In this document: one piece after another, positions 27,293 through 36,782 of the stretch
How positions within the stretch are numbered: the stretch's first letter is position 1
Layout of the letters: each line of letters starts with the position of its first letter
DNA from: Bacillota bacterium
Lineage (GTDB): Bacteria > Bacillota > Clostridia > Lachnospirales > Anaerotignaceae
Assembly: GCA_019422105.1 (NCBI GenBank)
Contig: JAHZDZ010000001.1
Location: 455,751-519,750 of the forward strand
Direction: 5' to 3'
Length of the DNA: 64,000 nt
The notes under the pieces: generated by a model
The model's input: the letters and a program-made list of their open reading frames with translations, nothing else
Told to the model about the DNA's origin: nothing
Database searches by the model: none
Made by a program: the position numbers and the translations under genes

Positions 27293-29866
27293 TTAAAGGT
27301 TTTTGCCGCAGCACTGTTTGTACTTCTTGCCGCTTCCGCAGGGACAGGGATCGTTTCTGCCCACCTTTTCCTCTTTTCTGACCTTAGGCTGTTTTACCGC
27401 TGTGTCATCCTTATTGGTAAACATCGGCCTTTCCTCTTCTTTTCTCTCCACCTGTGTCACAATCTTGATGTGGTACAGTATCCTTACCGTATCATTCTGT
27501 ATGTTTTTATTCAGCTCATCATACATATCATAGCTGACAAATTTATACTCAATCAGAGGGTCTCTCTGAGCATAGGCATGAAGCCCGATGCCCTGGCGCA
27601 TCTGATCCATATCGTCGATATGATCCATCCATTTCTGGTCAATCACGCGGAGAAGAATTGTCCTCTCAAGCTCCCGCATTCTTTCCTCTTCAATTTCCTT
27701 TTCCTTTGCCTCATACATTTTACAGGCAATCTCCGTCAGGTTCTCCTTCAGCTTATCTCTTGTGATCTGCTCGCTGCCTTCGGTATTTATCTTGATCTTC
27801 CCAAAGGGTATGAACACATTCAGCTGTTCGCTTAATTCCATCAGATCCCAGTCCTCGGGATACTGGTCCTCACCGATAACGCTGTCCACCGTCCTGCCGA
27901 TAATATCCTTAATCATGGACAGAATACTGTCCTTCAGATTCTCGCCGAAAAGCACCCTGCGTCTTTCCGCATAGATTGTCTCTCTCTGCTCATTCATGAC
28001 TTCGTCATACTCCAGCAGATGCTTACGAATGGCAAAGTTGTTGCCCTCCACCTTTTTCTGAGCGTTTTCAATTGCCTTTGTCAGCATGCTGTGCTCAATC
28101 GGATCGTCTTCCTCAAGGCCCATAGCCTCTATCATTTTTTTCGTCTTGTCGGAGCCGAAAAGCCTCATCAGGTCGTCTTCCATGGAAATGTAGAAGCGGG
28201 ACTCTCCGGGATCTCCCTGACGTCCGGAACGGCCTCTCAGCTGGTTATCTATACGCCTTGATTCATGGCGCTCCGTACCAATAATTTTCAGGCCGCCAAG
28301 AGCCTTTACCTCATCGTCTATTTTGATGTCCGTACCACGGCCCGCCATATTGGTCGCTATGGTAACAGCGCCCTTTTCTCCGGCAAGAGCAACAATTTCA
28401 GCCTCCTGCTCATGGTATTTTGCATTCAACACCTGATGCTTAATGCCTTCCCTTTTCAGCATTTTACTTAAAATTTCCGATTTATCAATGGTAATGGTAC
28501 CCACAAGTACAGGCTGGCCCTTTTCATGGCAAGCCACAATGTCCCGCACAACAGCCCTGAATTTCGCCGCCTCTGTCAGATAGACAACATCAGACTTGTC
28601 TTCCCTCACAACTGGCTTATTGGTTGGAATAACCACAACGTCCATGCCGTAAATGTTTCTGAACTCCGCTTCCTCCGTCTGCGCTGTACCTGTCATACCC
28701 GATTTCTTTTCATATTTGTTGAAAAAGTTCTGGAAGGTAATGGTAGCCAGTGTTTTGCTCTCCCGGTTTACCTTTACGTGCTCCTTTGCCTCTATGGCCT
28801 GATGGAGGCCGTCGGAATACCGCCTGCCCGGCATAATACGGCCGGTAAACTCATCTACAATCATAACCTCTTCATTTTGCACCACATAGTCCTGATCAAT
28901 ATGCATATTATAGTTTGCCTTCAGGGCATTATTAATATGATGAAGAATTTCCATGTTTTCCGGATCGGAAAGGTTATCAATAGAGAAAAATTTCTCCGCC
29001 TTTTTTACACCCTCCTGGGTCAGGGTAACGGACTTTGCTTTCTCGTCGACAACAAAGTCGCCCTCCTCCTGAAGCTCCTCCTTCACCAATGGGTTCAGGG
29101 CGTCCTCCTCATTGAGGATACGGCCCTTTTTAAGTGCCTTCACAAAGGTATCGGCTACCTCATAGAGATGTGTGGATTTTGAACCGCTGCCTGAAATAAT
29201 AAGAGGGGTCCTGGCCTCGTCAATTAACACGGAGTCAACCTCGTCAATTATGGCGTAGTGCAGATCTCTTTGTACCATGCTTTCCTTGCGCACCACCATG
29301 TTGTCACGGAGATAGTCAAAACCAAGCTCATTGTTTGTGGCATAGGTAATGTCACAATTATAAGCCTGACGCCTCTCATCATTATTCATGGAATTTAAAA
29401 TAACGCCTGTCGTTAGTCCAAGGAAACCATAAAGCTGTCCCATCCACTCAGAATCACGCTTTGCCAAATAATCATTTACCGTTACAACGTGAACGCCTTT
29501 TCCCTCCAAGGCGTCCAGATAGGCAGGGAGGGTAGCCACAAGGGTCTTTCCTTCACCTGTTTTCATCTCGGAAATACGTCCCTGGTGCAGTACCACGCCG
29601 CCGATAAGTTGAACACGGAAATGCCTCATACCCATGCATCTTTTTGCGCCTTCACGGACAAGAGCATAAGCCTCTGGAAGAATCGAATCCAAGGACTCTC
29701 CTTTTTCCTGAACCCTGATTTTGAATTCCTCCGTCTTAGCCCTGATTTCGTCATCCGTCAGCTTTTCCATTTCAGGCTCAAGACTTTCAATTTTATCAAC
29801 GATAGGAATAATTTTTTTGATTTCCTTATCACTGTAATTTCCAAATATTTTTTCCAACAGCCCCAT
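27293..29866 (-). CDS. secA: Preprotein translocase ATPase SecA
   Basis: The product is about 857 aa from the ATG at 29866 (MGLLEKIFGNYSDKEIKK), with GAGGTG upstream. SecA drives export through SecYEG. Visible: Walker A in RISEMKTGEGKT, the DEAD-type box in AIIDEVDSVLIDEARTPL, GTDIKI and ERHESRRIDNQLRGRSGRQGDPG in the second ATPase fold, and the C-terminal zinc motif NDPCPCGSGKKYKQCC that binds SecB or ribosomes. The secA-prfB order is widely conserved in Firmicutes. The nearby giant surface proteins with signal peptides would be among its substrates. Confidence 0.97.
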   Translation of the reverse strand: MGLLEKIFGNYSDKEIKKIIPIVDKIESLEPEMEKLTDDEIRAKTEEFKIRVQEKGESLDSILPEAYALVREGAKRCMGMRHFRVQLIGGVVLHQGRISEMKTGEGKTLVATLPAYLDALEGKGVHVVTVNDYLAKRDSEWMGQLYGFLGLTTGVILNSMNNDERRQAYNCDITYATNNELGFDYLRDNMVVRKESMVQRDLHYAIIDEVDSVLIDEARTPLIISGSGSKSTHLYEVADTFVKALKKGRILNEEDALNPLVKEELQEEGDFVVDEKAKSVTLTQEGVKKAEKFFSIDNLSDPENMEILHHINNALKANYNMHIDQDYVVQNEEVMIVDEFTGRIMPGRRYSDGLHQAIEAKEHVKVNRESKTLATITFQNFFNKYEKKSGMTGTAQTEEAEFRNIYGMDVVVIPTNKPVVREDKSDVVYLTEAAKFRAVVRDIVACHEKGQPVLVGTITIDKSEILSKMLKREGIKHQVLNAKYHEQEAEIVALAGEKGAVTIATNMAGRGTDIKIDDEVKALGGLKIIGTERHESRRIDNQLRGRSGRQGDPGESRFYISMEDDLMRLFGSDKTKKMIEAMGLEEDDPIEHSMLTKAIENAQKKVEGNNFAIRKHLLEYDEVMNEQRETIYAERRRVLFGENLKDSILSMIKDIIGRTVDSVIGEDQYPEDWDLMELSEQLNVFIPFGKIKINTEGSEQITRDKLKENLTEIACKMYEAKEKEIEEERMRELERTILLRVIDQKWMDHIDDMDQMRQGIGLHAYAQRDPLIEYKFVSYDMYDELNKNIQNDTVRILYHIKIVTQVERKEEERPMFTNKDDTAVKQPKVRKEEKVGRNDPCPCGSGKKYKQCCGKNL

Positions 29867-30289
29867 GTAGGTACACCTCTTATTTATCATAATTTACATT
29901 TTTACGTTCTATATAGTGTATCAAAAACCAATTGTGTATGCAATATAATTTTACCGCAAAGGCGCATTGTTAACGGTTTGTTCACAATTCCCGCAGCCCG
30001 CTTCCACACTCCTTGTTACAGTATTCTCCAATATTTGAAATTTATGAATCCTCTGTGGCATTTCATTGAAATATACCATATAAAGGGAAAAAAATCAATT
30101 TTCATTATAAAAAGCGGCAGTTATCCGCCGCTTTCATCTGGTCTGTTTTCAAACCTTGGGCTTTGCCCAAACCCACTCACTTTTTGTAAAAAGTGAGACA
30201 AAAAAATACACTTAAATATGCGTTTTTGGGGTTAAGGGTGAAACCCTTGCTAATTTTAGGGACAGAGTCCTTAAGAAACAATGGCTCTC
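29867..30289. other. Intergenic: pfk terminator and REP-like palindromes
   Basis: No gene is supported. A terminator for the leftward phosphofructokinase gene lies at 30111-30134 (arms AAAGCGGC and GCCGCTTT, then a T run on the minus strand). Next to it are palindromes such as TTGGGCTTTGCCCAA and CTCACTTTTTGTAAAAAGTGAG at about 30150-30205, of the dispersed kind also seen near 38.1, 41.3 and 46.3 kb. Confidence 0.6.
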
Positions 30290-31420
30290 TCAGCCCTCCG
30301 CCGTCGCACCTCTGGTCGCAGGCTTATCGCCGAAGGAAACGCCCAAATCACGGGCAACCTTTACAAGCTCACTGTCAGGATCCACAAGCTTATTCTGACC
30401 AATTACGTCCTCCAAAGAGACGTCTCCTATCTCCCCGCCCTTCAGTCTCACCATTCGTCCGAATTTTTCTTCATGAATAAGCCTTGCCGCCGCAGATCCA
30501 TATCTGGCGGAAAGTATCCTGTCATAAGGGGATGTCTCCCCGCCTCTTTGGGTGTGTCCCAAGACAACGGGACGAATCTCATGCTCCTCTCCAATGAGCT
30601 GTTCCAATTGGTAGGTCAGCTTATTGGCTATACCGCCCAGTCGGATAGGGTCGGGGCTGTCCGACACAATTTTGCCCACCGTCACCTCACCGCCGAGCTC
30701 CTTCGCCCCCTCGGAAACCACGATAATGGTAAAAAGCTTTCCTCTCCTGTCCCTTCCCTTTATCTTGGAGACAATGTTATCCAATGTGTACGGTATTTCG
30801 GGAATCAGTATGACGTCGGCAGAACCGGCAATGCCGCCGTGAAGGGCAATCCAGCCTGCATTCCTGCCCATTACCTCCACAACAATCACCCTGTGGTGGC
30901 TTTCCGCTGTGGTGTGAAGCCTTCCCAGCGCCTCCGTCACAATATTAACCGCTGTATTAAATCCGAAGGTAACGTCTGTCGCCATCAAATCATTGTCTAT
31001 TGTCTTTGGTACACCGATGACATTAACGCCCTTTCTGGCAAAATCTCTGGCGCTTGTCAGAGTTCCGTCGCCGCCCAAAACCACAAGCACGTCAACGCCC
31101 TCTTTCCTCATATTCTCCACTGCCACATCAGAAACATCCTTTTTCACCTTGACGCCGTTTTCCACTACCGTATAGTCAAAAAGATTATCCTTGTTGGAGC
31201 TGTAGAGCATGGAACCTCCCTTGTGTAATATACCGGTGGTATTTTCAAGGGTCAGAGGCATAAAATCGTTGTTATAAAGTCCCCTGTAACCAAATTTGTA
31301 GCCTATTACGTCATAACCGTATTTCAGTATACAGGTTTTTGTCAATGTGTAAATAACCGCATTCAGGCCGGGAGCATCCCCTCCGCCAGTCAGCACGCCG
31401 ATTCTCTTCTTTTTATCCAT
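30290..31420 (-). CDS. pfkA: 6-phosphofructokinase (group III, mixed-substrate type)
   Basis: The product is 376 aa. It phosphorylates fructose 6-phosphate in glycolysis. The N terminus has GVLTGGGDAPGLNAVI, the nucleotide loop GGDGTLTSARDF, the catalytic PKTIDNDLMATDVTFGFNTA and the substrate motifs VVEVMGRNAGWIAL and HTQRGG. In this family a Gly after GGD favours ATP, whereas Lys in PKTIDND is the residue found in pyrophosphate enzymes. The combination of Gly and Lys is typical of group III enzymes, so the phosphoryl donor should not be assumed. A TATAAT at 31479-31484 on the minus strand is a likely -10 element; a TTGACA lies only 14 bp upstream of it. Confidence 0.92.
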   Translation of the reverse strand: MDKKKRIGVLTGGGDAPGLNAVIYTLTKTCILKYGYDVIGYKFGYRGLYNNDFMPLTLENTTGILHKGGSMLYSSNKDNLFDYTVVENGVKVKKDVSDVAVENMRKEGVDVLVVLGGDGTLTSARDFARKGVNVIGVPKTIDNDLMATDVTFGFNTAVNIVTEALGRLHTTAESHHRVIVVEVMGRNAGWIALHGGIAGSADVILIPEIPYTLDNIVSKIKGRDRRGKLFTIIVVSEGAKELGGEVTVGKIVSDSPDPIRLGGIANKLTYQLEQLIGEEHEIRPVVLGHTQRGGETSPYDRILSARYGSAAARLIHEEKFGRMVRLKGGEIGDVSLEDVIGQNKLVDPDSELVKVARDLGVSFGDKPATRGATAEG

Positions 31421-31807
31421 TGTCCATCCCTCCAGAAATGAAAGCTTCCTTCACAAACTTTTTCCTTATGTTTCTATTATTATACAGAGACGGGTCAATG
31501 TCAAACAAAAAGTTTACCAATTAAACTAACGAGAAAAACTGCATAGTATTTCGTAGAAACATCCAAAAATTTTCATACTTTTTTATTGGTACGCCGGCGC
31601 GGTATCCGCGGTTTCTGTCCTGTTCTGCCATAAAAATATTGTTTTTATTTTATCAATCAAAAAATGACTTGTTTCCATGAAAAGAAAGTCAGGACATTTT
31701 TTATAGCTGCTGCAATAAAAACAGAATGATGAAAACATCACCCAAAATTTTTTCAAAAACTGATAGGTTCAAACAAAGCTCATTGTTTTTTACAACTCTA
31801 AAGGAAT
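31421..31807. other. Intergenic: phosphofructokinase promoter region
   Basis: The right-reading strand is AT-rich and has no supported gene. A consensus TATAAT (minus strand, 31479-31484) with TTGACA 14 bp upstream marks the probable pfk promoter. Nothing else is recognised. Confidence 0.4.
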
Positions 31808-32410
31808 TCAGCCCATTACCTTCTTCATCCAGTTATCTAAAAAAGCAAGCTGTTCCTGTGTATGAAACCAGTGCTCACCATTTTCCATTATAGTAAGACC
31901 GGCATTATGACTTTCAACAAAACTGTTTACTGCTTGACGGGAGGTAAGATTATCCTCTCCCGCATATAAAACTTCTGTGGGTATCTTCCATGCTATAGGG
32001 TTTTCCCGTACAAAGCAAAGAAACTTCCACGATAATGTTTCCCCAAAATCTGTAGGGATTTCCCCTTTTTCACGCAATTCCTTCTCTGATACATGTGCCC
32101 AGCCCATCATATCCAGTATCAGCCTTTCCATATCAAGAACAGGCGATATAAAGAAAGCTTTTTCAATAGGGCAAGACTGTAATGTGTGCATTGCAAAATA
32201 CGCTCCTATACTGTTTGCAATCACATAGATACTTTTATATTTCTTATGCAGCTTATCATAGGCGGACTGAATTTGGGGCTGCACAATCCAGGGAAGATAG
32301 TCGTCATAGTCAACTCCCATAATATCAAAACCCAAACAATTTTTCTGATACCGCTCGGCCTCCAAATGGCTTCCGCCTTTACCATGAATATATAAAATTG
32401 CTTTTTTCAA
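31808..32410 (-). CDS. Small alpha/beta hydrolase
   Basis: The product is 200 aa, starting at TTG (32410) with GGGGTGATGG just upstream; no later ATG keeps the oxyanion motif. The fold markers are AILYIHGKGGSH (oxyanion region), the nucleophile elbow ANSIGAYFAM (Ser), an acidic residue in YAGEDNLTSR and the late His in ENGEHWFHT. The size and motif fit the small RBBP9/YdeN-like or UPF0227-like esterases. The substrate is unknown. It has no clear operon partner. Confidence 0.8.
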   Translation of the reverse strand: MKKAILYIHGKGGSHLEAERYQKNCLGFDIMGVDYDDYLPWIVQPQIQSAYDKLHKKYKSIYVIANSIGAYFAMHTLQSCPIEKAFFISPVLDMERLILDMMGWAHVSEKELREKGEIPTDFGETLSWKFLCFVRENPIAWKIPTEVLYAGEDNLTSRQAVNSFVESHNAGLTIMENGEHWFHTQEQLAFLDNWMKKVMG

Positions 32411-32486
32411 ACCATCACCCCTGCAAAATTCAAACTGCTAAGATTCCTTATTCGCATAAGGCAAAAGAAAAACAGGTTCGGCACAT

Positions 32487-33659
32487 CTACCCCTCTTTTA
32501 TCTCTCCCGCTTTCGTCAGCGCCATTTTGGAAACACCCGGCCCTATGATTTCATAGATGAAGGTTCCACACAGCACCACGGCCCTGATAACCGTTGCATA
32601 TTCCATGGGAAGCACCTCCTGGGCCAGCAGAGAAAGACCAATGGCAACACCGGCCTGTGGAATAAGCGTCCATCCCAGGTATTTTTTAATTCCCGTATCC
32701 GCATTCATAATATGGGCGGCAAATTTCGTGCCGATAACCTTTCCCGCAACCCTGGCAATGACATAGGCCACACCCACTACACCGATAGTTGGTATCACCG
32801 TCACATTTAATTCCGCTCCGCTGATGACAAAAAACATCATCAGGATAGGCGGCGTCATGGAATCCGCCAAATCCATCACCTTTTCCGCACCTGTTTTCAG
32901 ATTGATAAGAGCCGCTCCCAGTGCCATGCACACCAAAAGAGAGGATCCCCCAATCATATCCGCAGCTGATACAGCCAGAAATACAAATATAATAATAAGG
33001 CTCAGACGGTTTGAGTCCTTTTTCCAAAACCGCAGTACAAAGGTAAACAAAACACCCAGAACCGCACCGGCAAAAAGAGAGACAAATACCTCTATAAAAG
33101 GCTCCAATATGGAGGTCATCACATTCGCAGTGGCTGAGGTAAATACCTTCGCCGCCGTCACCGCAAAACCAAAGCCGACAAGAGCGACCGCATCATCCAG
33201 CGCCACAACGCTCAGCAGGGTTTCCGTCACAGGCCCCTTCGCGTTATACTGCTTGATTACCATAATCGTCGCCGCCGGCGCCGTGGCAGAGGCAATGGCT
33301 CCCATGACAATGGCAAAGGGAAAATCATAGCCAACCGCAAGCATGGCAATTGTAACAACAATAATCGCGCCCACACCTTCACAAATGGCAATGACAATAG
33401 GCGTCATACCGACTCTTCTGAAATAGCTTGATTTGAATTCGCCTCCTATGGAAAAGGCGATGAACCCCAATGCCATATCAGAGACAATTTCCATGCTGCC
33501 CACAAAGTCGGCAGGCAGTATTTTCAGTATATAAGGCCCCATTATCAGGCCGCCCAGCAGATAACCGGTTACATTCGGCAATTTGATAAATTTGACTAAT
33601 CTTCCAAAAACCAGCCCTGTCATTAAAACGATTGCAATCTGAAACAATAAATTATTCAT
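32487..33659 (-). CDS. Cation:proton antiporter (CPA2 family)
   Basis: The product is 390 aa with about 11-12 hydrophobic segments throughout. The start LLFQIAIVLMTGLVFGRLVKFIKLPNVTGYLLGG is typical of NapA/KefB-type CPA2 exchangers. The exchange site region reads LSVVALDDAVALVGFG, with the paired Asp characteristic of Na+/H+ antiporters. There is no C-terminal TrkA-N domain; a separate small regulatory protein is encoded just upstream and overlaps this start by 8 bp. It would extrude sodium or potassium against protons. Confidence 0.88.
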   Translation of the reverse strand: MNNLLFQIAIVLMTGLVFGRLVKFIKLPNVTGYLLGGLIMGPYILKILPADFVGSMEIVSDMALGFIAFSIGGEFKSSYFRRVGMTPIVIAICEGVGAIIVVTIAMLAVGYDFPFAIVMGAIASATAPAATIMVIKQYNAKGPVTETLLSVVALDDAVALVGFGFAVTAAKVFTSATANVMTSILEPFIEVFVSLFAGAVLGVLFTFVLRFWKKDSNRLSLIIIFVFLAVSAADMIGGSSLLVCMALGAALINLKTGAEKVMDLADSMTPPILMMFFVISGAELNVTVIPTIGVVGVAYVIARVAGKVIGTKFAAHIMNADTGIKKYLGWTLIPQAGVAIGLSLLAQEVLPMEYATVIRAVVLCGTFIYEIIGPGVSKMALTKAGEIKEG

Positions 33660-33999
33660 GGTAGGTATATCCTATTCCTGTTGCAAAATCAATGGGCACC
33701 GTAAAGACAATTCCAGTGTCAGGGTTTGTCAGGCTTCCCGCCACGCTCTCAATAATTTCCAGAGCCTTCGGCACCTTTTCTTTTTTCAGCACAATCAGTA
33801 TTGTTTTGTTTTCCGCCCTCTGCGGATCTATTAGCTGCCGCAGCGAAATCAAAAAGGGAATATCCTCCTTGATGCTTGCCAGCTCATGGGCCATTCCGGT
33901 GCTGGAGAGAATGGTACCTCCCATTTTCTGCTCAGAGAGCTTTTCAAGCAGTTTGTCCAACACATCCAGCTTATTCAGTATCAATACCAGTAATCTCAT
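33652..33999 (-). CDS. Small PII-like protein partnered with the antiporter
   Basis: The product is 115 aa from the ATG at 33999 (MRLLVLILNKLDVLDKLLEKL), which follows GGAGGG. The alternation of beta and alpha segments (LLVLILNK, ILIVLKKEKVPKALEIIES, GIVFTVPIDFATGIG) resembles the ferredoxin-like fold of PII proteins and their relatives. The stop overlaps the antiporter start (ATGA), so the two are translationally coupled. I infer a regulator of the antiporter, analogous to other PII-like transport partners. The ligand is not evident. Confidence 0.7.
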   Translation of the reverse strand: MRLLVLILNKLDVLDKLLEKLSEQKMGGTILSSTGMAHELASIKEDIPFLISLRQLIDPQRAENKTILIVLKKEKVPKALEIIESVAGSLTNPDTGIVFTVPIDFATGIGYTYHE

Positions 34000-34464
34000 T
34001 AAATCCCTCCTTTGCTTTTTAGAGACAGTCAAATTTATTCCTTGCGCCATCTTTATTAAATACAAATAAAGGGCTAAAATCAAGGAGAAATATATACCAA
34101 AATAAGGATGCCATCATAGCTATTTTTGCCGTCAATACAAAAAACAAAATCACAAAAACAGTTTATCCGCTAAAACAACCGACTTTGCGGCTATTGAACG
34201 TTGTTCATCCCCGCGCCTTTTTCTGAGTTCTGACCGAAGCCCCGCTTGCTCTTTCGGGAAAGTCTAATGAAGTTTATTATTACGATTTTTAAAAGCAATG
34301 GGACAGAGCACCATCTGATTTCCCTCACACATTTTCGGAAGCAACAAGAACATTTCGCAAAACAGCTTGTCCAAAAACGTTCCGTTTACAGCTGCTTTTC
34401 GGTTATTCTGATTTATCGGAATAACCCTCTACTCATCCCCTCATAAAAGGCAATATTCCAGGGT
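34000..34464. other. Intergenic without recognised features
   Basis: The stretch between the PII-like gene and the zinc-ribbon gene has only short frames without ribosome binding sites. I see no clear terminator or RNA. Confidence 0.4.
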
Positions 34465-34689
34465 TTATCTCTCCCTTATATCCTTATCAGCATAATCTAC
34501 TACTATCTTTTTGCACGCCTTGCAGATACTTGCCGGAAACAGGAAGTCCTTCACCATATTGTTTTCCAACAATACTTCTCCCTCCTTCGGCAAAAGGGAA
34601 AACTTGTGCCTTTTCTTCACCCAGGCTACCCTGTCCGCTCCCTGTAAAAAGCCCTCCTCCATTTCCCCTCCGCAGTAAGGGCATTTCAT
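34465..34689 (-). CDS. Small zinc-ribbon protein (DUF6487-like)
   Basis: The product is 74 aa. It starts MKCPYCGGEMEEGFLQG and has a second CxxC late (SICKACKKIVVDY), so the four cysteines can hold one zinc. The spacing and the KKRHKFSLLPKEGE middle fit small PF20097-type proteins of unknown function. A GGGGAATG region upstream serves as a ribosome binding site. It stands alone, downstream of the hpf terminator. Confidence 0.75.
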   Translation of the reverse strand: MKCPYCGGEMEEGFLQGADRVAWVKKRHKFSLLPKEGEVLLENNMVKDFLFPASICKACKKIVVDYADKDIRER

Positions 34690-34737
34690 CGTACATTCCC
34701 CCTCAAAAATTCTTATGGCTCTTCCTTTCTATAAAAA

Positions 34738-34758
34738 AAGCCGGCAAACTGCCGGCTT
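34738..34758 (-). terminator. Terminator of hpf
   Basis: Arms AAGCCGGC and GCCGGCTT flank AAACT and are followed on the minus strand by TTTTTTTATAG. Confidence 0.85.
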
Positions 34759-34768
34759 CAGCGCGATT

Positions 34769-35311
34769 TTAATATTCCGGTTCAATCAGGCCAAAGGAAC
34801 CGTCTTTTCTCTTATAAACCACATTGATAGTATCGTTCTCACTATTTCTGAAAACAAAGAAGCCATGTCCCAAAAGCTCCATCTGCATCACGGCCTCCTC
34901 TGCATCCATAGGTCTGAGCTCAAAGTGCTTGTTGCGCTCTATCTTATACACAGGCTCATCGTCAAGCTGTGTCTCATCCACCTTGATTGACTCGTACTCC
35001 TCCTTAAAGCTTACATTCTGGCGTACCTTCGTGCGGAGGCGTTTTTTATGCTTCACAATCTGCTTCTCTACAATATCCACTACCTTGTCAACAGCGGCCA
35101 TCATATCCTCTTCCGCCGCTTCCGCCCTCAGCATCCTTTTATTAACAGGGATTGTCACCTCGATTTTCGTTGTCAGTTTCTGGGCAGTTAAAGTAATCAC
35201 CGCCTCTGCGTCATCCGGGAAAAGTTTTTTCACTCTGTCCAGTTTAGCTGCTATCTTTTCTTTTGTCCTTTCACCGATCTCCATGTTCCTTCCAATGATG
35301 TTGTAACGCAT
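34769..35311 (-). CDS. hpf: Long-form ribosome hibernation-promoting factor
   Basis: The product is 180 aa from the ATG at 35311 (MRYNIIGRNMEIGERTKEKI), with GGGAG 8 nt upstream. The N-terminal S30AE domain binds the 30S decoding region. The C-terminal domain (about 120-180: VYKIERNKHFELRPMDAEEAVMQMELLGHGFFVFRN) drives 100S ribosome dimerisation. The long form is typical of Firmicutes. The DnaA-box cluster lies directly upstream. Confidence 0.95.
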   Translation of the reverse strand: MRYNIIGRNMEIGERTKEKIAAKLDRVKKLFPDDAEAVITLTAQKLTTKIEVTIPVNKRMLRAEAAEEDMMAAVDKVVDIVEKQIVKHKKRLRTKVRQNVSFKEEYESIKVDETQLDDEPVYKIERNKHFELRPMDAEEAVMQMELLGHGFFVFRNSENDTINVVYKRKDGSFGLIEPEY

Positions 35312-36008
35312 AAGCACAACTCCCTTCGTAAGCCCTATGGCTTATTTTTTGTCAGGCCGCAGATACTGCGGCGATGTAAAAATGTAAATAAACAATAAAT
35401 CAATCCGCAGATTCATTTACTGTATTTGCCCTAATCACTTTCTATAAAATATATATTCTGTAAAGTTTTAAGGATTCCTTCTTCTTTTCCGCAAAAGTTT
35501 TCCATAGGGAACATTCCCCCATCTCCCTGAACCCATTTCTCTTTTATCCACAGTCATTGTGCACATAAAAATATTTTCAGTTTACAGAATATGTTTCTAT
35601 CCGTCATGAAATTATTTACAAAAAAAATCCTGTCCCTTCCAAACCCTGTAAAACCAAGGCTCGTACAAAATCTGTGGATAACCCATGTTTTATCCCCTCA
35701 AAAACACAGAAATCACCATTATTTCTGTGGATAATGTGTATAACTCTGTGCATAACCATAAAATAAGGCTTTTTCCATGTGAATAAACTGTTTTTAACTT
35801 GTCAGAACATTCACAGCCTTTTAACTGCTTTTGTCATTATGTTTACATAATATTTGTACTTTTATGGAAACAGGCCGTTTTTTTGTTCAACATTGTTTAA
35901 AAAAAGTACCATTTTTATCCATTATTACCCTCTCATACCCGTTTAAGCCGCAAAATAACACAAGTTCAGCTCTATTATACGTAAAAATAGTATAAAAAGA
36001 CTTCTAAA
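35312..36008. other. AT-rich intergenic region with six DnaA boxes (origin-like)
   Basis: No gene is seen. Six sites match TTATNCACA exactly: 35544-35552 on the plus strand, and 35673-35681, 35726-35734, 35735-35743, 35747-35755 and 35778-35786 on the minus strand. Two of them abut. AT-rich stretches lie on both sides (around 35565-35630 and 35830-35900), as unwinding elements do. By chance one such site is expected per roughly 33 kb on both strands. This is a replication-origin-like or DnaA-titration region; dnaA and dnaN are not adjacent. Confidence 0.75.
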
Positions 36009-36047
36009 GAAAAAGGCATAAGGGTTTTGTTCCCCTATGCCGTAAGT
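36009..36047 (-). terminator. Terminator of the macrodomain gene
   Basis: GGCATA and TATGCC, with inner GGG and CCC, form an imperfect hairpin. On the minus strand it is followed by TTTTTC. Confidence 0.65.
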
Positions 36048-36054
36048 ATTTCCC

Positions 36055-36582
36055 TTATTCCGCCTTTTCATCCGCAATCTGCTCATATGCGTTTTTATAT
36101 GCCTGTAATGAAGCTGTATCAAAACAAACCATCTGTACCTTTTCTATTGATTTATTCCCCTTCAGAAAGCGAGAAATCTCCTCCAAAGCTATTTTTGCGG
36201 CTCTCTCCACAGGAAAACGGTACACTCCCGTGCTGATAGAGGGGAAAGAAATGGTCTTAATGCCATTTTCCACAGCCAATTGAAGACAGCTTCTGTAGCA
36301 GCTTCTCAAAAGCGCATCCTCTCCCTTGTCGCCGCCCCGCCAGATTGGCCCCGGCGTATGAATAACATATTTTGCGCTGAGCTTATAGCCTGCCGTAATT
36401 TTTGCTTCCCCACACTTACATCCGCCAAGCTTCTCACATTCCTGTAAAAGCTCCTTCCCCGCGGCTCTGTGTATCGCTCCATCCACACCGCCGCCGCCTA
36501 AAAGCGACGTATTGGCCGCATTGACTATTGCATCTGTCTTTGCCCTTACAATATCACCCTTAACAATGAAAATCCTATCCAT
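36055..36582 (-). CDS. Macrodomain protein, O-acetyl-ADP-ribose deacetylase type
   Basis: The product is about 175 aa from the ATG at 36582 (MDRIFIVKGDIVRAKTDAIVNAAN), with GGGGGAG upstream. The ADP-ribose site is evident: GDIVRAKTDAIVNAANTSLLGGGGVDGAIHRAAG and SFPSISTGVYRFP. YmdB-like proteins with this motif order hydrolyse O-acetyl-ADP-ribose or remove ADP-ribose from proteins. No ADP-ribosyltransferase or sirtuin is next to it. Confidence 0.92.
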   Translation of the reverse strand: MDRIFIVKGDIVRAKTDAIVNAANTSLLGGGGVDGAIHRAAGKELLQECEKLGGCKCGEAKITAGYKLSAKYVIHTPGPIWRGGDKGEDALLRSCYRSCLQLAVENGIKTISFPSISTGVYRFPVERAAKIALEEISRFLKGNKSIEKVQMVCFDTASLQAYKNAYEQIADEKAE

Positions 36583-36782
36583 ACTCGTCTCCCCCTCATC
36601 ACATATCATCCCAAAGGCGTATGAAAAAAACAGCTGTAATGGTACGCATTTCCATTGTGAAAATACGGTATTGCTTTTAGGCTTATTTTATATCTTTTTA
36701 CTCAAAAGGTAAACCGTTAAAACAGGGTAAAATAAAAAATAATTCATAAAAAACCGCTCCTTTAACAGTTTAAAGTGCCATA

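Noticed and set aside
34246..34446. Plus-strand 66-aa frame
   Set aside because: No ribosome binding site and no hydrophobic or domain pattern; neighbours on both sides are on the other strand.
35312..36008. Definite chromosomal oriC
   Set aside because: The DnaA-box cluster is real, but dnaA and dnaN are absent and gene strand bias to the right is mixed, so I only call it origin-like.
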